Below the pieces are notes generated by a model. It saw only the letters and a list, made by a program, of their open reading frames with translations. It was not told where the DNA came from and did not search any database. A stretch of 64,000 bases of DNA. It comes from Myxococcales bacterium. Its GTDB lineage: Bacteria; Myxococcota_A; Polyangia; Polyangiales; Polyangiaceae. Within the stretch, counting starts at the first letter, position 1; the number at the start of each line of letters is the position of its first letter. The stretch spans positions 992,001 to 1,056,000 of the forward strand of contig JADJKB010000021.1 in the NCBI GenBank assembly GCA_016706225.1, in the 5' to 3' direction. Below, piece after piece: positions 1 to 8,621 of the stretch. Position numbers and translations under genes: made by a program.

Positions 1-177
1 GCTCCAAGGGCGCTCACCCTCGCCGCCCGCGCGAGCCTCGAGCTCCGGGACATCGCCAAGGAGAACGGGCCGGCGGTCGTCGACGAGACCTTCGCCAAGG
101 CCAAGGCGCGTTTGATCGAGGTCGCGTTTGGGCTGAAATCGGACCCGGCTTCGCAGGTCGCCGCCGCGGCGGGCTGA
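1..177 (+). CDS. C-terminal fragment of an unidentified protein (cut by window edge)
   Basis: Frame 1 is open from the first base to a TGA at 175-177 and gives 58 residues with GC-rich third positions, so I take it as the end of a gene that begins outside the window. The peptide is charged and helical-looking (it contains LELRDIAKENG and FAKAKARLIEVAFGL) and ends in an Ala-rich tail. No domain can be recognised. The next gene starts 52 bases downstream on the same strand. Confidence 0.6.
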   Translation, partial: APRALTLAARASLELRDIAKENGPAVVDETFAKAKARLIEVAFGLKSDPASQVAAAAG

Positions 178-229
178 GCCCGGCACCAACTCGACCGCGC
201 GTGAGGGCGGGTGGTATGCTTCGGCCAGC

Positions 230-1432
230 ATGCCGGCGCCCTCCCCGCTTCGCCTTCGCGTGTGGTTCGTCGTGGGCGCCCTCGCGGCCACCGGCTGCCT
301 GAAATCCCTGGACGAAGCCCGGATCGACGAGAAGAAGGACGGCAGCGCAGGCGGCGGAGTTGCCGGCGGCGGCGCGGGGGGCGCGAGCGGCAGCGGCGGC
401 ACCAGCGCGACCGGCGGCAGCGGCGGCACCGGCGCGACCGGTGGCAGCGGCGGCGCCGGCGGCAGCGCCGGGACCGTGCCCTACGATCCCACGAAGTTCC
501 CCGTCACCAAGCTGTGGGCGGGCACAGCCCCCATCGTCTTCGGTGTGGACGAGACGGACGTCTTCCACTCGGTCGCGGGTGTCGCGAGTTCCGCGCTGAC
601 GCGGACACCGGTAGCCGGAGGCACCCCCGAGACGCTGCCCCCCACCCTGGAGAAGCCGGGTGCCATCGCCGTGCCGTCGACGTCGACGTTTCTCTTTGCG
701 GTCGGCGGCCGCAACTCCGGCGCCGGAGGCAGCTTGGTCCGGACTACCAAGGCCGGCGGAGTCAAAGACGAGATCACGATCCCGAGCGCGAGCTTGCTCG
801 CTGCGCGTGGCCTGTACGTGGCGACCGACGGTTTTGCCTATGTCACCTTCGATACCGACGCGACGCACAGCGTGGGGGTCGCACGGTTTGGGCTGGCCTC
901 GGGCGTGCAGACCGGAACGGCGATCTTCACCGGTACGGGCAGCGAGACCGGAGGCGCCGTGGTGGCCAGCGGTAGCTGCGTGTATTTCGTGGCGTCCGGC
1001 GGGATTTGGGTGATGCCGACCGGAGGCGGCTCCCGCAAGAGCGCACTCTCGAACGCAGTGACCGACGCCATTGGCCTTGCGGCCGACGCAGCCAACTTCT
1101 ACTTCACGCGGGGCGATGGCAGCGTTTGGGCCCGAACGCTCTCGGGCACGACGTGTGACGGGACCGGGAGCGCGGAGAAACAACTGGCCAGCGGCTTCGT
1201 CAACATCGGTCCGATCATTCGCTTCAAGTCCGCTCCGCTCGTGGCCTGGACGGCGCGTGGAGACGACGCCCAGGGCTTCGAAGGCGGCGGCGTGTTCATC
1301 GTCTCGCCCGGCGGCGGAGCCGTCACCCAGATCGGTCCCAAGGAGTCCGGACCCGAGTCCCTCGCGGACGGTCCCTACGACGTCGTTTTTTCCACCAGCA
1401 CCGGCGAGCTGCGCAAGGTGCCCAAGCCTTAG
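230..1432 (+). CDS. Lipoprotein with Gly-rich linker and beta-propeller-like body
   Basis: 400 residues. The N-terminus is a lipoprotein signal with lipobox A-T-G-C around residue 23, so the mature protein should be anchored by a lipidated Cys. Residues about 42-85 are a Gly/Ser/Ala/Thr linker of low complexity. The rest has repeated short strands with Gly-rich turns (for example GLYVATDGFAYVTFDTDA and NFYFTRGDGSVWARTL), the look of a beta-propeller of the kind seen in myxobacterial surface lipoproteins. No catalytic motif is visible. It converges on the small lipoprotein gene at 1452. Function unknown. Confidence 0.85.
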   Translation: MPAPSPLRLRVWFVVGALAATGCLKSLDEARIDEKKDGSAGGGVAGGGAGGASGSGGTSATGGSGGTGATGGSGGAGGSAGTVPYDPTKFPVTKLWAGTAPIVFGVDETDVFHSVAGVASSALTRTPVAGGTPETLPPTLEKPGAIAVPSTSTFLFAVGGRNSGAGGSLVRTTKAGGVKDEITIPSASLLAARGLYVATDGFAYVTFDTDATHSVGVARFGLASGVQTGTAIFTGTGSETGGAVVASGSCVYFVASGGIWVMPTGGGSRKSALSNAVTDAIGLAADAANFYFTRGDGSVWARTLSGTTCDGTGSAEKQLASGFVNIGPIIRFKSAPLVAWTARGDDAQGFEGGGVFIVSPGGGAVTQIGPKESGPESLADGPYDVVFSTSTGELRKVPKP

Positions 1433-1451
1433 CCAATCTCTCCCGCGCCGC

Positions 1452-1862
1452 TCACTGGGCGGCGGGCTTGAAGACCCACGCTCCGCCGTTCGTGGCGCTC
1501 GAACCGTTGCCCCAGGTGCCGGAGATCTTTCCGTCGTCCTTCTTGGCGAGCTTGGCTTTGCCGCTGGCGCCCGGCTCGTCCCAGTCGCACTCCAGCTCCT
1601 TCTCGCCCACGACCTTGCAGTCCATTGAGCCGCTCTTGCCGGCGTAGAGGCAGTTCACGTTGCGCTTGACCTGGGTGCACTTCGCCTTGCCCCAGTTCGA
1701 GATGTAGGTCCCCCGGAAGTCTTCGATCTTCTCTTCGGGGGCGGTCGGAGCGGGCGGCGGTAGTGGCGCCTCTGCCGTCACCGCCGGGGGTGGAGGAGGA
1801 TCTTTCTTGCAGGCGAGAAGCGCGGAAAAGACCAGCACTGAACCAAGCCACTTCATCCGCAT
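1452..1862 (-). CDS. Small lipoprotein, unknown function
   Basis: 136 residues. I chose the ATG at 1862 because an AGGAGA Shine-Dalgarno lies about 7 bases upstream; the frame stays open to 1979 but that stretch looks non-coding. The signal peptide ends in a lipobox L-L-A-C, followed by KKDPPPPPAV, a charged and Pro-rich spacer. The mature domain (about residues 50-136) contains GTYISNWG, four Cys (KCTQ, NCLY, DCKV, ECDW) that could form two disulphides, and a GTWGNG strand near the end. It looks like a small secreted beta domain. Upstream (53 bases) on the same strand is the NRAP/MoaC-like gene. Confidence 0.8.
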   Translation of the reverse strand: MRMKWLGSVLVFSALLACKKDPPPPPAVTAEAPLPPPAPTAPEEKIEDFRGTYISNWGKAKCTQVKRNVNCLYAGKSGSMDCKVVGEKELECDWDEPGASGKAKLAKKDDGKISGTWGNGSSATNGGAWVFKPAAQ

Positions 1863-1914
1863 TTTCGTCTCCTGGAACGACGGGAGTCTCGGGCAGAGAC
1901 CGCGACGGGTCAAG

Positions 1915-2790
1915 TCAGACACCGATCGTGACGTCGTCCTCCGTGTCGTCGGCTCGCCACGGTTCGGTGGACAGACCAATACTCTCGATCATGAACGTCG
2001 AGCCGGCGCGTGTCAGCATGTCGGCCAGCGCCGCCGAGGCCGTCGCGACCGCGAGCAGGGACGCAGATGGTGAGAACTGGCCTTCGACGGTGCTGACGTG
2101 CGCCTGCCAGACCAGCATGTCGGCGCGCTGCAAGTCGAAGGAGTGACCGAGCTCGACTGCACCGGTCGGGTTCGCCGCGTGAAGGTCGAGGATTTCGGAG
2201 GCCCAGCGCGCCGCCCGAATCCCGGCCACGCGCGCCAAGACGAAGGCCCGGCCGTCCATGAAGAGCGGCGATCTTAGCTGGGTCAAGGTCTCACCCGACA
2301 TGCGAACCTCTGCCCGGGCGAGCGTGCCCGTCCAGCCAAAGCTCGGCAACAGCTGGCCGACCTCGCGGCGGCTGAGCGCCATCTCCTGCAGCGCGCGCCA
2401 GAACAGCCGCGTGTTGTTGGCGAGCAGGGCGAGCACGTAGCGATCCAGACCGGAGAGTGCGCGCCACAGCTCCAAGCTCACGCTGCGGCCAGGCCCAAGT
2501 GCGTGTCCAACGGCTTGCGGCACCTCGTCCGTCGGCGGGTCCGGAATCGAGGCGATCAGCTTCATTTCTCGGATCGGCGCGGCATTCATCAACTTCTGGA
2601 TGCGTGACAGCTCCACGGCGTCCGCTGCCCCCGCCAGCACCAGATCGCGGCGCAGCTCCGCCGACATCGACAGCCAGCCTGCGCGTGACAGGGTCACTCC
2701 CGCGAGGCGCATTGCCCGCAAGGCGGCGAGCGGGGTCCTCGACAGGTCCGCCTCCGAAATGTCCTCGAACACGTAGATGAGCTTTGCCAT
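1915..2790 (-). CDS. Nitrate-reductase-associated / degenerate MoaC-like fusion
   Basis: 291 residues. Residues about 8-137 resemble the nitrate reductase associated family (PF09655): LRAMRLAGVTLSRAGW matches the family's core helix and SLELWRALSGLDRYVLALL its C-terminal helix. Residues about 157-275 resemble MoaC, the cyclic pyranopterin monophosphate synthase of molybdenum cofactor synthesis: RMSGETL, VLARVAGIRAA and the ADML...IESIGL segment line up with it. By eye the catalytic lysines of E. coli MoaC (K51, K131) are replaced by D179 and a Thr near 260, while the Asp of the YDMCK motif is kept (D257). I therefore infer a non-catalytic MoaC-like domain. No molybdenum or nitrate gene is nearby. 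Starts 40 bases from serB, divergently. Confidence 0.7.
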   Translation of the reverse strand: MAKLIYVFEDISEADLSRTPLAALRAMRLAGVTLSRAGWLSMSAELRRDLVLAGAADAVELSRIQKLMNAAPIREMKLIASIPDPPTDEVPQAVGHALGPGRSVSLELWRALSGLDRYVLALLANNTRLFWRALQEMALSRREVGQLLPSFGWTGTLARAEVRMSGETLTQLRSPLFMDGRAFVLARVAGIRAARWASEILDLHAANPTGAVELGHSFDLQRADMLVWQAHVSTVEGQFSPSASLLAVATASAALADMLTRAGSTFMIESIGLSTEPWRADDTEDDVTIGV

Positions 2791-2830
2791 CCGCCACCGA
2801 AGATCCTATCACCGCGCCCCGAACCGAGTC

Positions 2831-4042
2831 ATGACCCAGAAAAAAGACAACGACCGGATCGTCTTCCACGTCGCCGGCCCCGATCGTCCCGGCGTCACCG
2901 CTCGCATTGCCGAGATCGTCGCCAAGGAAAAAGCGCTCCTGGTGGACATCGGCCAGAGTGTGCTCCACGGCTACTTGACGCTCTCGGCGATCGTGGAAAT
3001 CCCCGCCCATTCGGCGGCGCTCAGGGAGATCCTGTTCTTCGCGTCGGAGCTCGGCCTCCGGCTCGAGGTGTCCAAGTTCATGCCGACTCAGGGCCTGCGC
3101 TCGGATGCACCTCCGGGCCTGTGTGTCACGGTGCTGGGCCAGCTCGCGGACGGCCAGGCGGTTGCGGCCATCACTCGAGAAATGGCCGCCAAGAACATGA
3201 ACATCGGTGAGATCCGCTCGCTCTCCGACGACGACCTGGATGGGCTCGAGCTCTTGGCGGAGCTGCCGCCCGGTCCAAACCTCGGGCCCGACGAGCTCGC
3301 GGAGCTGCGAGGCTCGTTCCTGACGCTCGGGGCGGGGCTGGGGGTCGACCTCGCGGTGCAGCGCGACGACATCTACCGCCGGAGCAAGCGCATCGTCGTG
3401 ATGGATGTCGACTCGACGTTCGTGAAGGGTGAGTTCATCGACGAGCTCGCGGGGCTCGTGGGTGTCAAGGAGCAGGTCGCCGCGATCACCGCCCGGGCGA
3501 TGCGTGGAGAGCTGGACTTCAAGAGTGCCCTCGGCGAGCGCGTCAAGCTGCTCGAAGGGCTCAGCATGGAGCGCGCACTCGATCTGGCATCGAAGTTCGA
3601 GCTCACGCCGGGCGCCGAACGCTTCGTGCGAACGCTGAAGAGCTTGGGCTTCCGGGTTGGGCTGGTCAGCGGCGGGTTCGACTTCTTCGTCGAGCCGCTC
3701 AAACAACGCTTCGGCCTCGACTTCGCGTTCTCGAACGAGCTCGAAGTGCAGAACGGCGTTCTGACCGGACGTGTGCTCGGCACCATCGTCGACGGCGAGC
3801 GCAAGGCCCAGGTGCTCAGGGACATGGCCAAGGTCTACAAGTGCCGCATCGAGCAGACCGTGGCCATCGGTGATGGCGCCAACGACATGCTCATGCTCAA
3901 GGCGGCCGGGCTCGGTATCGCCTTCCGCGCCAAGCCCAAGCTGCAGGCCGTGGCCGACATGAGCCTCAACCATCACGAGCGACTCGATACGCTGCTCTAC
4001 CTGATGGGCTTTCACGCCCGCGACCTACGCAGCGTCGAGTAA
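2831..4042 (+). CDS. serB: Phosphoserine phosphatase SerB with two N-terminal ACT domains
   Basis: 403 residues. Catalyses the last step of serine synthesis, O-phosphoserine to serine, in the cytoplasm. Residues about 10-80 and 97-170 look like tandem ACT regulatory domains (FHVAGPDRPGVTARIAEIV is a typical ACT start). The HAD core begins with VVMDVDST (D192 nucleophile, D194), then GLVSGGFDFF (motif II region), K in DGERKAQ (motif III) and IGDGANDMLML (motif IV). I chose the ATG at 2831; the frame extends to 2777 but the extra residues are Arg-rich and overlap the divergent gene. A gene of unknown function follows 10 bases downstream, probably co-transcribed. Confidence 0.95.
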   Translation: MTQKKDNDRIVFHVAGPDRPGVTARIAEIVAKEKALLVDIGQSVLHGYLTLSAIVEIPAHSAALREILFFASELGLRLEVSKFMPTQGLRSDAPPGLCVTVLGQLADGQAVAAITREMAAKNMNIGEIRSLSDDDLDGLELLAELPPGPNLGPDELAELRGSFLTLGAGLGVDLAVQRDDIYRRSKRIVVMDVDSTFVKGEFIDELAGLVGVKEQVAAITARAMRGELDFKSALGERVKLLEGLSMERALDLASKFELTPGAERFVRTLKSLGFRVGLVSGGFDFFVEPLKQRFGLDFAFSNELEVQNGVLTGRVLGTIVDGERKAQVLRDMAKVYKCRIEQTVAIGDGANDMLMLKAAGLGIAFRAKPKLQAVADMSLNHHERLDTLLYLMGFHARDLRSVE

Positions 4043-4052
4043 TCGAGCGCCG

Positions 4053-4808
4053 ATGGCCAAGCTCCGCCCGCTGCCGCTCGTGTTGCCGTCGGACGAGCTC
4101 ACCGGCATCGCGCCGCCCGCCTTCGAGCGCGCGGTCGCGCGGGCGAGACCGGGCGACGCGCTGCACCGGGGTCTGCTCCACCTGTGCGCCAGCATCTGCG
4201 AAAACACCGTGGTTGCCTGCGCTCCGCCGAGCGCCCGCGCAGCGGTCCAGCACGCGCTCGCGACGCTCTCCGACTTCGCCGGGCAGAAGCTCGGCGAGGG
4301 CGCGGTGAAGAAGGCGCGCGCCGAGCTGTTCTCGGCGCTGATGCCCCTCGAGCGCGCCACCGCAGACGCCGTGCGCGCTTCCTTGTCGACCGAGGCGCGC
4401 CCCCCGGGCCAAACGACGCTGATCGACCCCCACGCCGACAGCGTCGTGGTGCGCCACGCAGCACTAGCAGCGCACTACGCTGCGAGCGCCGCGGTGCTCA
4501 GCCTGGATGCGGTGGCGGAGCCTCGAGAAGCCGCTCGCGTGCCGGCTCAGGCGGCTGGCGCGCTGGCGTATCGTTACGTGGGGCTCGGCCCGGCGCGCTC
4601 CGCGAGTGTGCGGAAGAACGCCTGCGACCAGGCGGCCTTCGAGAGTGAACGCCCCGGCGCAGCCGACGGGCACGGCGTCGGCGCGCTGGCCATCCAGCTC
4701 TTCCACGAATTCCTGGGCGCGTACTGGAAGGACGTGAGCGACGGCGAGCGCCTGCGCCTGTTCGAACTGGTCCTGTGGGCACTGCCGCCCGACCAGCAAG
4801 CGAGCTGA
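4053..4808 (+). CDS. Hypothetical protein downstream of serB
   Basis: 251 residues, mainly helical, Ala-rich and slightly acidic at the C-terminus. It has no signal peptide or membrane segment, so it is probably cytoplasmic. I see no motif that identifies a family; a Cys pair occurs at CASICENTVVAC. The GC3 bias and 10-base spacing from serB support a real gene in the same operon, but they do not reveal its role. The gene ends just before a hairpin shared with the convergent methyltransferase gene. Confidence 0.75.
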   Translation: MAKLRPLPLVLPSDELTGIAPPAFERAVARARPGDALHRGLLHLCASICENTVVACAPPSARAAVQHALATLSDFAGQKLGEGAVKKARAELFSALMPLERATADAVRASLSTEARPPGQTTLIDPHADSVVVRHAALAAHYAASAAVLSLDAVAEPREAARVPAQAAGALAYRYVGLGPARSASVRKNACDQAAFESERPGAADGHGVGALAIQLFHEFLGAYWKDVSDGERLRLFELVLWALPPDQQAS

Positions 4809-4813
4809 GCGAA

Positions 4814-4837
4814 CGCGCAAGCCTCAGCGCTTGCGCG
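4814..4837. terminator. Hairpin between convergent genes, possible bidirectional terminator
   Basis: Perfect 9-base inverted repeat CGCGCAAGC (4814-4822) and GCTTGCGCG (4829-4837) with a 6-base loop. It covers the stop codon of the minus-strand methyltransferase gene and lies just past the stop of the plus-strand gene. There is no T-run, so classification as a terminator is an inference from position and symmetry. Confidence 0.45.
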
Positions 4838-5483
4838 CCAGGAGCAGGCCGTCACCGATTGGCAGCAGGCTCTGGGTCACACGTTCGTCCGCCGCTACCT
4901 TGGCATTGAGCGCCCGGATGGCCTGGGTGTCGGCGTCGTTGTTCTCGGGATCAGCAACGTCACCGCTCCAGAGCGCGTTGTCGACTGCGACCAGCCCCCC
5001 GACACGCAGGAGCTGCAGGCTGCGCTCGTAGTAGGCGCCGTAGTTCCCCTTGTCGGCGTCGATGAACACGAAGTCGAAGCCGCCGGCTTCACCCTGTTCG
5101 ATCAACGCATCGAGGGTCTGGAGCGCCGGGGCGATCCGCAAGTCGATCTTGTGTTCGACACCTGCGCGCGGAAAATACCGCCGCGCCACGCTGGTGAATT
5201 CTTCACTCACGTCACAAGCCACCAGGCGCCCGTCGTCGGGCAGAGAGAGCGCCACGGAAATCGCGCTGTAGCCGGTGAAAACGCCGATCTCGATGGCACG
5301 TCTCGCCCCCACCAGCTCGACCAACAGGCCCATGAGCTGACCCTGCTCAGGCGCAATTTGCATGCGCGCGAGCGGCAGCTTCATCGTCTCTTCTCGGAGC
5401 TCTGCGAGCACGCGCGGTTCGCGCACGGTGCCGAGCAGATACTCGTGAATACGGTCGGTGACTGCGAGGGTGCGGTTGGACAT
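4824..5483 (-). CDS. SAM-dependent O-methyltransferase (CCoAOMT-like, class I)
   Basis: 219 residues, the normal length for the bacterial branch of the caffeoyl-CoA O-methyltransferase family (PF01596). SAM motif I is AIEIGVFTGYSAI (about 65-77), followed by LVACDVSEEF (motif II, acidic residue for ribose) and FDFVFIDADKGNYGAYYE (about 135-152), whose Asp residues bind a divalent metal in this family. VAVDNALWSGDV matches the second metal site region. It transfers a methyl group to a catechol-type hydroxyl; the physiological substrate cannot be read from sequence. The M20 peptidase gene lies 36 bases upstream on the same strand. Confidence 0.92.
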   Translation of the reverse strand: MSNRTLAVTDRIHEYLLGTVREPRVLAELREETMKLPLARMQIAPEQGQLMGLLVELVGARRAIEIGVFTGYSAISVALSLPDDGRLVACDVSEEFTSVARRYFPRAGVEHKIDLRIAPALQTLDALIEQGEAGGFDFVFIDADKGNYGAYYERSLQLLRVGGLVAVDNALWSGDVADPENNDADTQAIRALNAKVAADERVTQSLLPIGDGLLLARKR

Positions 5484-5519
5484 CGGAGAAATTCGTTTCG
5501 AGACTCTAATAGCCAGGGG

Positions 5520-6866
5520 TCAGGGCGCAGCGCAGAACTCCCGGACCAACTCCGAGAGCACCTCGAAGCCCCACTTGAACCCCTCGATCGGGATGCGTTC
5601 GTCGTGGCCGTGGTACATGCGCGTGAAATTCAGGTCGGCCGGCAAACGCACCGGCGAGAAGCCGTAACACACAGCGCCCAGCCTGGCGTACGCAAACGAG
5701 TCCGTGAAACCGGGAATCATGTAGGGCACAACCGTACCGTCGGCGTCGTGGCGGCCCACGGTCTCGACGATGGCGTCGTAGAGCGGTGTGCGCGTCTCGA
5801 ACACGGTGCCGTCGTGTTGCTCCAGAATGTTCAGGCGCAGGTCGCGGCCGATCACGTCCTGGACCTCGGCCAGGAACTCTCCAACCGAGAGCCCCGGCAC
5901 CACCCGCCCGTCGAGCTCGGCCCGAGCCTCGGAGGGGATCACGTTCACCTTGCGTCCCGCCCGCAAAATGGTCGGCGACACGGTGTTTCGCAGCATGGCG
6001 TTGATACCGCGCGCTTGATCCGGATTCTGCCGCTCGATGGTATCGAGCAAGAACCCCGCGAGACGGGGCTCGAGCACCATGGGCAGCAACTTGTTCTGCG
6101 GAAAGGGCGCGCGCCGCGCCAGCGCGCGCAGGAAACTCTCGACCACGGGTGTGACGTGTTGCGGTAGTCGGGTGCTCCCGAGCGCCTCGATCGCACGACT
6201 GAGCTTCACGACGGCGTTGTTCGGGTGGGGCATCGAGCCGTGCCCGGGCTCGCCCGTGGCTACCAGCTCGAACCAACAGATGCCCTTCTCGGACACCTGC
6301 ACCGGATAGAAGCGCGACGACCCCATGTGCAGCGTGTGCCCCCCGACCTCGTTGAGCACGTACTCGGCGCGCACCAGGTCCGGGTGTTGATTCACCAAGA
6401 AGAGCGCGCCCTTGTTGGAGCCAGCTTCTTCGTCCGCGACGCCGGCGAAGATCACGTCACGCGCGAGCTTTGCGCCGGAGCGCTTGAGCGCGATCAGGGT
6501 CATGGCGCTCATCGCCACCATGTTCTTCATGTCGATGGCGCCGCGTCCCCAGACACAACCGTCCGCCTCGACGGCGGCGAACGGGTCGTGGCTCCAATGT
6601 TCGCGATCGGCTGGCACGACGTCGAGGTGACCGTTCAAGAGCAGCGGGCCTCTTTCACCCGTGCCGCGCAGGCGCGCGACCACACTTGCGCGCGTCGGCT
6701 CACTCTCGAGCACCGTGTGTTCGATCCCTTCGCGTTCGAACAGGCGGGCCAGGAGCTCAGCGGCCGGGCGCTCGTTGCCGGGGGGGTTGGTCGTGTCGAT
6801 TCGAAGCAGCGCCTTGAACAGCTCGAGCGCCTCTTCGCTGGCTTTTCCTTGGTCGATCGCGGACAT
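5520..6866 (-). CDS. M20-family zinc peptidase (carboxypeptidase / deacylase type)
   Basis: 448 residues. The two-metal site is visible: NGHLDVVPA (H80, D82), GRGAIDMKN (D112 bridging), ADEEAGS (E146 general base, E147) and a His near the C-terminus in MYHGHDERI. The dimerisation or lid domain sits between, around residues 195-330. Family members hydrolyse peptide or N-acyl bonds; carboxypeptidase S-like and acetylornithine deacetylase-like enzymes share this layout, and the substrate is not predictable. No signal peptide, so probably cytoplasmic. Transcribed divergently from the kinase gene, with 60 bases between starts. Confidence 0.9.
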   Translation of the reverse strand: MSAIDQGKASEEALELFKALLRIDTTNPPGNERPAAELLARLFEREGIEHTVLESEPTRASVVARLRGTGERGPLLLNGHLDVVPADREHWSHDPFAAVEADGCVWGRGAIDMKNMVAMSAMTLIALKRSGAKLARDVIFAGVADEEAGSNKGALFLVNQHPDLVRAEYVLNEVGGHTLHMGSSRFYPVQVSEKGICWFELVATGEPGHGSMPHPNNAVVKLSRAIEALGSTRLPQHVTPVVESFLRALARRAPFPQNKLLPMVLEPRLAGFLLDTIERQNPDQARGINAMLRNTVSPTILRAGRKVNVIPSEARAELDGRVVPGLSVGEFLAEVQDVIGRDLRLNILEQHDGTVFETRTPLYDAIVETVGRHDADGTVVPYMIPGFTDSFAYARLGAVCYGFSPVRLPADLNFTRMYHGHDERIPIEGFKWGFEVLSELVREFCAAP

Positions 6867-6926
6867 GGCGAGGAGGACGGCATGCTACCGGAATCCGGAG
6901 CCAAGCGTGGTAATCTGTCGCGTCCC

Positions 6927-8621
6927 ATGTCCGCGTCCAGCGACGAGACCGCGCCCACGTTTCCGGAGCGCGTGGGGCGTTACGAGCTGCTGTTGCCCAT
7001 CGGAACGGGGGGCATGGCGACGGTGTACCTCGCGCGGGTCGCGGTGGTCGGGGATGTCCACCGCGAGGTCGCGCTGAAGCTGCTGCACCCGTTCATGCAG
7101 GCCGAGGGGCGAGAATCGTCGATCTCGCTCATGGAGGAAGCCAAGCTCGCGGTCAGGATCCGCCACCCCAACGTGGTGCCGGTGATCGAGGTCGGAGACG
7201 GCCCACACGGCGTGTTCCTAGTCATGGAGTACGTCGAGGGTGACACCTTGAGCGGGCTGCACCGGACCGTTCGCGCCGATGGACACATGCTCCCGCTCAG
7301 GATCGCTGGCCGGGTCTTGATGGACGCGCTCGCCGGGCTGCACGCAGCCCACGAGCTGAGGGACGACGATGGCGTGTCCCTCGAGCTCGTGCATCGCGAC
7401 TTCAGCCCCCAGAACATCTTGGTGGGCAGCGACGGTGTCAGCCGCCTGACCGATTTTGGTGTCGCGAAATCGGCCGGACGCGTCAACGTGACGACCTCGG
7501 GCATCATCAAGGGCAAGGTCGCCTACATGGCGCCCGAGCAGGCGCTGGGGAAGAAGGTCGATCGGCGTTGTGATGTGTGGGCTGCGGGGGTCGTCGCCTG
7601 GGAGATCTTGGCCGGCCAGCGCCTGTACAAACAAGAAGATCAGCTCGCGACCCTGCTGAAGATCGTGAACGAACCGCCGCCGCGCTTGAAGACCGTGCGC
7701 CCGGAGATCGCGTCGGAGCTGGACCAGGTGATCGCCGACGCGCTGACCATGGATCTCGAACAGCGCATCCCGAACGCCGCGGCGTTGCGGCAGCGCTTGA
7801 CCGAAGCATGGCGAGCGGCGGGGGGTCTGGCGGACGCTCAGGAGGTCGGCGAGTTCGTCGATTGCACCGCACGCCAGAAGATCAGCGCGCGGCGCGAGCA
7901 GGTGAGTCGGGTCATCAAACTTCGCGGCAGCCTCGCGAAGGTCAGCAACGCCGCATCCCGAGCCGCCCACGAGTCTTCGGGGAGTCTCAGCACCCGTGGC
8001 CCGGGCAACGAAGACACCACGAGTGCCATTTCGGCGTCGAGCATCGGGGCCGCGAACCCGGGCCGCATCAGCGCCGATTCCATGGCGGGCCTGCGCCCCG
8101 CCGAGCGGAGCTACCGCGGACTGTTCATCGGCGCGTTGGTGGTCGCCGCAGGCGCCGTCGGGTTCGCCATCTGGATGGGCGGGCGGACCCCGAGGGCCGA
8201 GACCGTGACCAATACCCCCCCCCCAAGCTCAGCGCCGGCGAGCACGCCGGCCACGCCCGCGAGCCCGAGCCCGAGCGCGGTCGCCGCCGCCACGCCGTCG
8301 ACCGTTGAGCTCTCGGTCGAGTTTAACGCGCCGCTCAAGGCGCTGAAGGTGAACGGGCGACACATCAGCCTCGAACCGCACGCCCGCCTGGCACGGGTGA
8401 CGCTCAGTGCCGACGAGCGGAAGAAGAGCATCGAGCTCGAGGGGGTCGCCGAGGACCAGCGGAAAACGCGCACGACCGTCGAACCTGGGGCCGAAGCAGC
8501 GCGCCTCACCTTCAGCGAAGTGAAGCACCCCGCTGCCGCTGCCCCCGCCGGCCAAGTCGTGCGAGACTCCCCCAAGCCTCCGGAGCTGCCCGGACTGGCG
8601 CCGACCCCTTACGAGAAATGA
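6927..8621 (+). CDS. Transmembrane Ser/Thr protein kinase (PknB-type)
   Basis: 564 residues. The kinase domain spans about 18-280: Gly loop GTGGMATVY (26-34), lysine K51 in VALKLL, glutamate E71, catalytic HRD at 156-158 in VHRDFSPQN, DFG at 176-178 and an APE-like MAPEQ. A flexible linker follows, then one membrane helix at about 397-419 and a Pro/Ala-rich spacer (about 425-460), with a small exported C-terminal domain resembling PEGA-type beta repeats (LKALKVNGRHISLE). I chose ATG 6927 because upstream in-frame sequence lies inside the divergent peptidase gene. The stop overlaps the next start as ATGA, which suggests translational coupling to the TPR membrane protein. Confidence 0.95.
   Translation: MSASSDETAPTFPERVGRYELLLPIGTGGMATVYLARVAVVGDVHREVALKLLHPFMQAEGRESSISLMEEAKLAVRIRHPNVVPVIEVGDGPHGVFLVMEYVEGDTLSGLHRTVRADGHMLPLRIAGRVLMDALAGLHAAHELRDDDGVSLELVHRDFSPQNILVGSDGVSRLTDFGVAKSAGRVNVTTSGIIKGKVAYMAPEQALGKKVDRRCDVWAAGVVAWEILAGQRLYKQEDQLATLLKIVNEPPPRLKTVRPEIASELDQVIADALTMDLEQRIPNAAALRQRLTEAWRAAGGLADAQEVGEFVDCTARQKISARREQVSRVIKLRGSLAKVSNAASRAAHESSGSLSTRGPGNEDTTSAISASSIGAANPGRISADSMAGLRPAERSYRGLFIGALVVAAGAVGFAIWMGGRTPRAETVTNTPPPSSAPASTPATPASPSPSAVAAATPSTVELSVEFNAPLKALKVNGRHISLEPHARLARVTLSADERKKSIELEGVAEDQRKTRTTVEPGAEAARLTFSEVKHPAAAAPAGQVVRDSPKPPELPGLAPTPYEK

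Noticed and set aside
1915..2790. Annotation as an active MoaC
   Set aside because: The catalytic lysine positions are not conserved and the fold is fused to an NRAP-like domain, so enzyme activity is not supported.
2291..4015. 574-codon minus-strand frame over serB
   Set aside because: serB motifs are complete on the plus strand, and the antisense peptide is His/Glu/Arg-rich with no motif.
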